Notes under the pieces: generated by a model
Databases searched by the model: none
Told to the model about the DNA's origin: nothing
The model's input: only the letters and a program-made list of their open reading frames with translations
Part shown: in pieces, positions 59,968-64,000 of the stretch
How the letters are laid out: each line of letters begins with the position of its first letter
Position numbering within the stretch: the first letter of the stretch is position 1
Assembly (NCBI RefSeq): GCF_002195995.1
Contig: NZ_NHON01000004.1
Coordinates: forward strand, 1,274-65,273
Reading direction: 5' to 3'
Length of the DNA: 64,000 nt
Origin: Inquilinus limosus
GTDB lineage: Bacteria > Pseudomonadota > Alphaproteobacteria > DSM-16000 > Inquilinaceae
Position numbers and translations under genes: made by a program

Positions 59968-61287
59968 TCACCCGCGCGAGCGGCGCTCAAAGCCGATGCG
60001 GATGCGGTTCCACTCCTCGGTCGGCTGGAACAGGGTGCCGGGATGGCGCAGCTGCGCCTCGACGGCCTCCTCGTTCAGCTCGACGCCCAGGCCCGGCGCA
60101 TCCGGCACGGTGACGTAGCCGCCCTCGAGATAGTCGGGGTCGATGCCGGTCACCAGCTCGCCCCAGTTCGGGTTGTCCAGCCCGTGATGCTCGACCGCGA
60201 CGAGGCCGGAGATCGCGGCGCCGCAATGCACATTGGCCATCAGGCCTATGGGCGTGCAGCAGGCGTGCAGCGCCGTCGCCAGGCCGAAGCGCTCGCCGTA
60301 ATCGGCGATGCGCTTGGTCTCCAGCATGCCGCCCGAGGTCAGCAGGTCCGGGTGCAGGATGTCGAAGGCGCGGGTCTCGATCGGCTCGCGGAACCCGTCC
60401 CAGAGATACAGCTCCTCGCCCGCCGCGACCGGGGTCAGCAGCGCGTCGGCCACCTTCTTGTGGCCGGCGAAATCATGCCAGGGCAGCGGGTCCTCGACCC
60501 AGGCTAGGTCGAACGGCTCCAGCGCATGGCCGAGACGGATCGCCTCGTCCGCGGTGACGAAGCCCTCGCCGAAATGGTCGATGCACAGCGAGATCTCGGG
60601 GCCCACCGCCTCGCGCACCGCGCGGACCACGTCGACCGCGGCGGCGATGCCCTTCTGGCTGAGCTTGATGCCCCGCCCGGCGCCCGGCGCGCGCCAGGCC
60701 TTGGCCAGGTCGTATTCATGCTTCGTCGCCTGGCCGACCAGGGCGCCGTCGACCGCGTTGAAGAAGCGCGGCGGCAGGTCGAACTTGATGAAGGTCAGGC
60801 CCAGCGCCTTGCGCCGCAGCACCGCCTCGACATACCCCTCCGGCGTCGGCTGGGCCGGGGCCGGCGTGTCGCCATAGATCCGCACCCGGTCGCGGTGCTT
60901 GCCGCCGAAGAACTGGTGGCAGGGCACGCCATAGGCCTTGCCGACCAGGTCCCACAGCGCGATCTCGATGCCGGAGACGCCGCCCCCTTCCCGCCCCCAA
61001 TTGCCGTAGCGGCGCAGGGCCGAGAAGATCATGTCGACATTGCAGGGATTCTGCCCCAGCAGCATGGACTTGAACTGCAGGGCGTATTCGGCATGGCCGC
61101 CGTCGCGCACCTCGCCGAGGCCGGAGATGCCCTGGTTGGTGTCGATGCGGATGATCGGGTGATAGCCGCTGCCGACCACCACGGCGACCCGCAGATCGGT
61201 GATCTTGAGCTCGCTCGGCCGCGAATGGGTCGAGACCGCATCTTCGACCCGGCCGAGCGCCGCGCCGTCCAACTGTCCTGAGGCCAT
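59968..61287 (-). CDS. mandelate racemase/muconate lactonizing-type dehydratase 1
   Basis: The 439-residue protein is an enolase-superfamily member. LKITDLRVAVVVGSGYHPIIRIDTNQGISGLGEVRDGGHAEYAL forms the N-terminal capping domain. The barrel holds FIKFDLPPRF, CIDHFGEGF, WVEDPLPWHD and AAGEELYLWDGF, which supply the general base and metal ligands, and LHACCTPIGLMANVHCGAAI closes it. Such proteins dehydrate sugar acids; the KFD instead of KxK motif places it in the D-mannonate/galactonate dehydratase-like range, but the substrate is not certain. GGGAGGA precedes ATG 61287. It is divergent from the LacI regulator, with an AACAAGTTGC site between them. Confidence 0.87.
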   Translation of the reverse strand: MASGQLDGAALGRVEDAVSTHSRPSELKITDLRVAVVVGSGYHPIIRIDTNQGISGLGEVRDGGHAEYALQFKSMLLGQNPCNVDMIFSALRRYGNWGREGGGVSGIEIALWDLVGKAYGVPCHQFFGGKHRDRVRIYGDTPAPAQPTPEGYVEAVLRRKALGLTFIKFDLPPRFFNAVDGALVGQATKHEYDLAKAWRAPGAGRGIKLSQKGIAAAVDVVRAVREAVGPEISLCIDHFGEGFVTADEAIRLGHALEPFDLAWVEDPLPWHDFAGHKKVADALLTPVAAGEELYLWDGFREPIETRAFDILHPDLLTSGGMLETKRIADYGERFGLATALHACCTPIGLMANVHCGAAISGLVAVEHHGLDNPNWGELVTGIDPDYLEGGYVTVPDAPGLGVELNEEAVEAQLRHPGTLFQPTEEWNRIRIGFERRSRG

Positions 61288-61340
61288 GGCGTCCTCCCGC
61301 TCCAGTTTGCTGTTCGTTAGGTAATTTGCTATCATCACCA

Positions 61341-61350
61341 AACAAGTTGC
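61341..61350. promoter_or_regulatory. AACAAGTTGC operator, copy 1
   Basis: The 10-base motif AACAAGTTGC, followed here by GCAAG, lies between the enolase-superfamily gene and the LacI gene. Identical motifs occur at 62602-62611 and, inverted, at 63975-63984. Confidence 0.6.
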
Positions 61351-61438
61351 GCAAGCCGATGCGGTGGCATGGGACGATGTTGACGGCGGAACCAGCGCTG
61401 CGGCAGAAGATGCGGCCCAAACAGGAGCGCAACCCCGC

Positions 61439-62467
61439 ATGAGTTCAGGCCGCGTCACCATCCAGGACATTGCCGACCGGCTCGGCATCTCGAAGTTCTC
61501 GGTGTCCCGCGCCCTGTCCGGGAAATCCGGCGTCGGCGAGGCCACGCGCAGCCGGGTGCTGCGCGCCGCCCACGCGCTGGGATATCGCCGCAACCACGAG
61601 TTGCCGGCCACGCACCGCCAGATCCTGTTCATCCGGCAGGAGATCGACCCGGTCGCCAGCGAGCTGTGGCTGAACATGCTGCATGGCGCCGAGCGCGAGG
61701 GCGAGCGGCTGGGCTTCGCGATCGTGCCGCGCCAGGCCCGGCATCTGGCCGAGGGCGGGCCGCTGGACGAGTCGGTGGCCGGGCTGATCCTGGCGGTGCC
61801 GCGGCCGCAGGAGATCTCGGCCCTCGCCGCCCGCACCGGGCTGCCGGTGGCCTGCGCCACCTATGTCGGCGCGATGGAGCGGATCGACCAGGTCACCGGC
61901 GCCGACTGGGAGGCCGGGGCCGGCGTCGCCCGGTTGCTGCTCGGCCTCGGCCACAGGGTCGTCGCCTTCGTCCATGGCAGCACCCTGCCCGCCGGCCGGG
62001 CCGAGCGCTTCCGCGGCTTCCGCGACGGCATGTTGGAGGCGCCGGACACCACGGTCGAGGACATCGTCTTCGACGAGGCTGAGGGCTTCCGCGACGCCTT
62101 CCTGGCGTACCTCCGGCGCGGCGGCGCGCCGACGGCGCTGTTCTGCGCCCATGACGGCATCGCCGTGAACGTGATCTCGGACCTGCTGCGTCTCGGAATC
62201 CGGGTGCCGGAGGATATCTCGGTGGTCGGCTTCAACGACTTCGCCGCCGCCTCGCAGGTGTCGCCGCGGCTGACCACGGTGCGGACGCCGCAGGTCGAGA
62301 TCGGCGCCGCCATGGTGCGCTGCATCGCGGACCGCCTGGGCGACGCCGAGGCCGCCGCGCGGCCGCCGGTGCGCCTGGCGCTGGTGGCCGAGATCGTCAC
62401 CCGCGCCTCGACCGGCCCGGCCGCACCGACGGCCTGGCTGGCGCCGGTGCTGAAGCGGGCGAAGTAA
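61439..62467 (+). CDS. LacI-family regulator of the sugar-acid dehydratase genes
   Basis: From ATG 61439 the protein has 342 residues. It starts with RVTIQDIADRLGISKFSVSRALSGKSGVGEATRSRVLRAAHALGYRRNHE, a LacI helix-turn-helix. The effector domain has LFIRQEIDPVASELWLNMLHGAEREGERLGF, LGHRVVAFVHGSTLPAGRAERFRGFRDGM, ALFCAHDGIAVNVISDLLRLGIRVPEDISVVGFNDF. An AGGAG site lies upstream. It is flanked on both sides by enolase-superfamily genes, and the AACAAGTTGC motif recurs at each promoter, making it their likely controller. Confidence 0.93.
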   Translation: MSSGRVTIQDIADRLGISKFSVSRALSGKSGVGEATRSRVLRAAHALGYRRNHELPATHRQILFIRQEIDPVASELWLNMLHGAEREGERLGFAIVPRQARHLAEGGPLDESVAGLILAVPRPQEISALAARTGLPVACATYVGAMERIDQVTGADWEAGAGVARLLLGLGHRVVAFVHGSTLPAGRAERFRGFRDGMLEAPDTTVEDIVFDEAEGFRDAFLAYLRRGGAPTALFCAHDGIAVNVISDLLRLGIRVPEDISVVGFNDFAAASQVSPRLTTVRTPQVEIGAAMVRCIADRLGDAEAAARPPVRLALVAEIVTRASTGPAAPTAWLAPVLKRAK

Positions 62468-62482
62468 TCCTTCCCGCCCCTC

Positions 62483-62573
62483 ACCGTCATTGCGAGGAGG
62501 CGAAGCCGACGAAGCAATCCAGGGGCCGTGCGCACCGGCCCCTGGATTGCTTCGCTGCGCTCGCAATGACGGT
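62483..62573. repeat. palindromic intergenic repeat, CGTCATTGCGAG type
   Basis: ACCGTCATTGCGAG at the left is mirrored by CTCGCAATGACGGT at the right, with GAAGCAATCCAGGGGCC and its complement inside. A TTTT run follows directly, so it can end the LacI transcript. Confidence 0.85.
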
Positions 62574-62601
62574 TTTGAATATTCTCGGGAGAGCCGCACC
62601 T

Positions 62602-62611
62602 AACAAGTTGC
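62602..62611. promoter_or_regulatory. AACAAGTTGC operator, copy 2
   Basis: AACAAGTTGC lies about 120 bases before the second enolase-superfamily gene, identical to the sites at 61341 and 63975. Confidence 0.6.
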
Positions 62612-62733
62612 AATGACTCTTGCCTGTGTTAGGCTCCCCCATCGACTGCCTAGATCGGACATAAAAAGGGCAGCGGAGGAAACAACCGGGTGGGCGGCGA
62701 CGCCCGTCCCCGACCAAGCGGGGCGCCCAGACC

Positions 62734-63930
62734 ATGAAGATCACCGATCTGAAATGCGCCGTGATCGGCAAGAACCCGATCGTGCGCATCGTCACCGACC
62801 AGGGCCTCAGCGGCTATGGCGAGGTCGAATCCTACAAGCCGTATCTGAAGCCGCACATCCTGCATTTCCGCGACGCCTTGATCGGCGCCGACCCGACGCT
62901 GGTCGAGCAGACCATGATGCGGATCCGCCAGCGCGGCGCGTTCAAGCCCTGGGGCGCGGCAGTCAGCGCCATCGAGATGGCGCTGTGGGACGTCGCCGGC
63001 AAGGCGGCCGGCCTGCCTGTGCACAAGCTGCTGGGGGGCAAGGTGCGCGACCATGTGCGGGTCTATAACGGCTCGCTGCGGGTGCCGATGGCCGGCTACG
63101 ACCCCGAGCACTACGCCGCGGACGCCCAGCGCCAGATGGCCCTGCCCGAGGGCTTCACCATGATCAAGCAGGCGGTCGGCTTCCACAGCCCGATGAAGCG
63201 CGAGGTGCCGGATTTCTTCTACGGCACGCCGGGGCAGAGCGTCTTCCACGGCTCGCTCGATTCCGGGCTGATGACCGAGCGCGGGATGAAGCACATCGTC
63301 GCCTGCGTCGCGGCGATGAAGGAGGTGCTGGGTGACAAGGTGGCGCTGGCGCTGGATTGCGGGCCGGGCTGGACCGTGCCGGACGCGATCCGCTTCGCCC
63401 GCGCGGTCGAGGAGTACAACCTGCTCTGGCTCGAGGACCTGATCACCGGCGACTACGTGCCCTATGTCAACGCCGACGTGTATCGCGAGGTGACGCGCGC
63501 CACCTCGACCCCGATCCACACCGGCGAGCAGATCTATCTGCGCCAGAATTTCAAGGCGCTGATCGAGGGCCATGCGGTCAACGTGGTCGGCCCCGACCCC
63601 TGCGACGTCGGCGGCATCGCCGAGCTGAAATGGATCGCCGAGTACGCCAATCTGCACGGCATCCTGATGGCGCCGCACGGCACCGGCAACGGCCTTTTGG
63701 GCCTGGCCGCGCTGGTCCAGGTCTCGGCCACGCTGCCGAACAACTTCATCGCCTTCGAGTATCCGAGCGGCAACCCGGCCTGGTGGTACGACATCGTCGA
63801 CGGCCTGCCCAACCCGATCGTGCGCAACGGGCTGATCGAGGTCTGGGACCGGCCCGGCATGGGCGTCGACATCAACCCCGAACGGGCCCGGCAGTACCTG
63901 ACGGACGAGGACAGGGCATTCTTCGACTGA
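62734..63930 (+). CDS. mandelate racemase-type sugar-acid dehydratase 2
   Basis: The 398-residue enolase-superfamily protein begins MKITDLKCAVIGKNPIVRIVTDQGLSGYGEVESYKPYLKPHILHFRDALIGADPTLVEQTMMRI. Metal ligands are expected in ALDCGPGWT, LLWLEDLITGDY and IHTGEQIYLRQNF, with VVGPDPCDVGGIAELKWIAEYANLHGILMAPHGTGNG completing the barrel. The N-terminal region and the APHGTGNG segment resemble the D-galactonate/gluconate-type dehydratases. It may be a broad sugar-acid dehydratase; the exact substrate is open. No strong ribosome site is seen before ATG 62734. The AACAAGTTGC motif occurs on both sides of the gene. Confidence 0.88.
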   Translation: MKITDLKCAVIGKNPIVRIVTDQGLSGYGEVESYKPYLKPHILHFRDALIGADPTLVEQTMMRIRQRGAFKPWGAAVSAIEMALWDVAGKAAGLPVHKLLGGKVRDHVRVYNGSLRVPMAGYDPEHYAADAQRQMALPEGFTMIKQAVGFHSPMKREVPDFFYGTPGQSVFHGSLDSGLMTERGMKHIVACVAAMKEVLGDKVALALDCGPGWTVPDAIRFARAVEEYNLLWLEDLITGDYVPYVNADVYREVTRATSTPIHTGEQIYLRQNFKALIEGHAVNVVGPDPCDVGGIAELKWIAEYANLHGILMAPHGTGNGLLGLAALVQVSATLPNNFIAFEYPSGNPAWWYDIVDGLPNPIVRNGLIEVWDRPGMGVDINPERARQYLTDEDRAFFD

Positions 63931-63974
63931 GCGACGGCCGAGGAATATTCTCGGCTAACAACATAACAAAAGCC

Positions 63975-63986
63975 GCAACTTGTTGC
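63975..63986. promoter_or_regulatory. AACAAGTTGC operator, copy 3 (inverted)
   Basis: GCAACTTGTTGC is a perfect 12-base palindrome and contains the shared 10-mer in inverted orientation. It lies after the second dehydratase gene and near the window edge, presumably in front of another gene of the same regulon. Confidence 0.6.
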
Positions 63987-64000
63987 GCATCATCCTTGAC

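Noticed and set aside
62734-63930. Firm call as D-galactonate dehydratase (dgoD)
   Set aside because: Enolase-superfamily members with this N-terminus have several substrates, and no DgoK or DgoA partner is in the window.

Overview
This 64 kb window is chromosomal DNA of very high GC content, and its genes follow alphaproteobacterial habits: ATGA start/stop overlaps, many solute-binding-protein transporters, and dispersed palindromic repeats built on CGTCATKGCGAG. The rplU-rpmA-obgE block, the abundance of sugar and LIV-type ABC importers and the regulators (GntR/FCD, LacI, LysR) suggest a soil- or plant-associated member of the Rhodospirillales (Inquilinus/Azospirillum-like). That placement is an inference from style, not from a marker search.

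Layout. 0.2-4.1 kb: a PhyH-type dioxygenase, an APH-type kinase, obgE, rpmA and rplU on the minus strand, with a strong promoter, a structured leader and terminators, followed by tRNA-Ser(CGA). 4.1-5.7 kb: a low-GC accessory pocket directly behind the tRNA, with a two-gene DUF5343 + HEPN (RNPRGH motif) module. 5.7-9.4 kb: small housekeeping/accessory genes (NAD-epimerase with its MmyB-like regulator, a FitAB/VapBC-type toxin-antitoxin pair, a small P-loop NTPase, a TfoX-N protein) and a 143 bp MITE-like element. 9.4-18.7 kb: an L-fucose/fucoside island (PhyH-HEAT fusion, CUT1 importer, GH29 alpha-L-fucosidase, L-fuconate dehydratase, FadR-type regulator). 18.8-23.7 kb: a hexarate module (MFS transporter, LysR regulator, KdgD, GarD). 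23.7-28.2 kb: a complete LIV-type importer. 28.3-34.1 kb: LacI regulator, CUT1 importer and a GH172/DUF2961 enzyme. 34.2-40.0 kb: a second CUT1 importer with an FAD oxidoreductase and a LacI regulator. 40.2-51.2 kb: one long compact operon (GntR, two paralogous peptide-type binding proteins, DppBC-like permeases, SDR, polysaccharide deacetylase, gamma-glutamyltransferase, DppDF-like ATPases). 51.3-59.8 kb: a second LIV importer organised around two aldo-keto reductases, one fused to a RidA domain, plus a TIGR04076 protein. 60-64 kb: two enolase-superfamily sugar-acid dehydratases around a LacI regulator, sharing an AACAAGTTGC operator.

Most of the window is thus a run of self-contained uptake-plus-catabolism modules, each with its own regulator next to it and often with a visible palindromic operator. 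The three CUT1 importers have no ATPase gene here and must borrow one. The most unusual items are the DUF5343/HEPN pair, a palindromic repeat inserted in frame inside an ABC ATPase gene, the AKR-RidA fusion, the PhyH-HEAT fusion, and several shared operator motifs that define small regulons.
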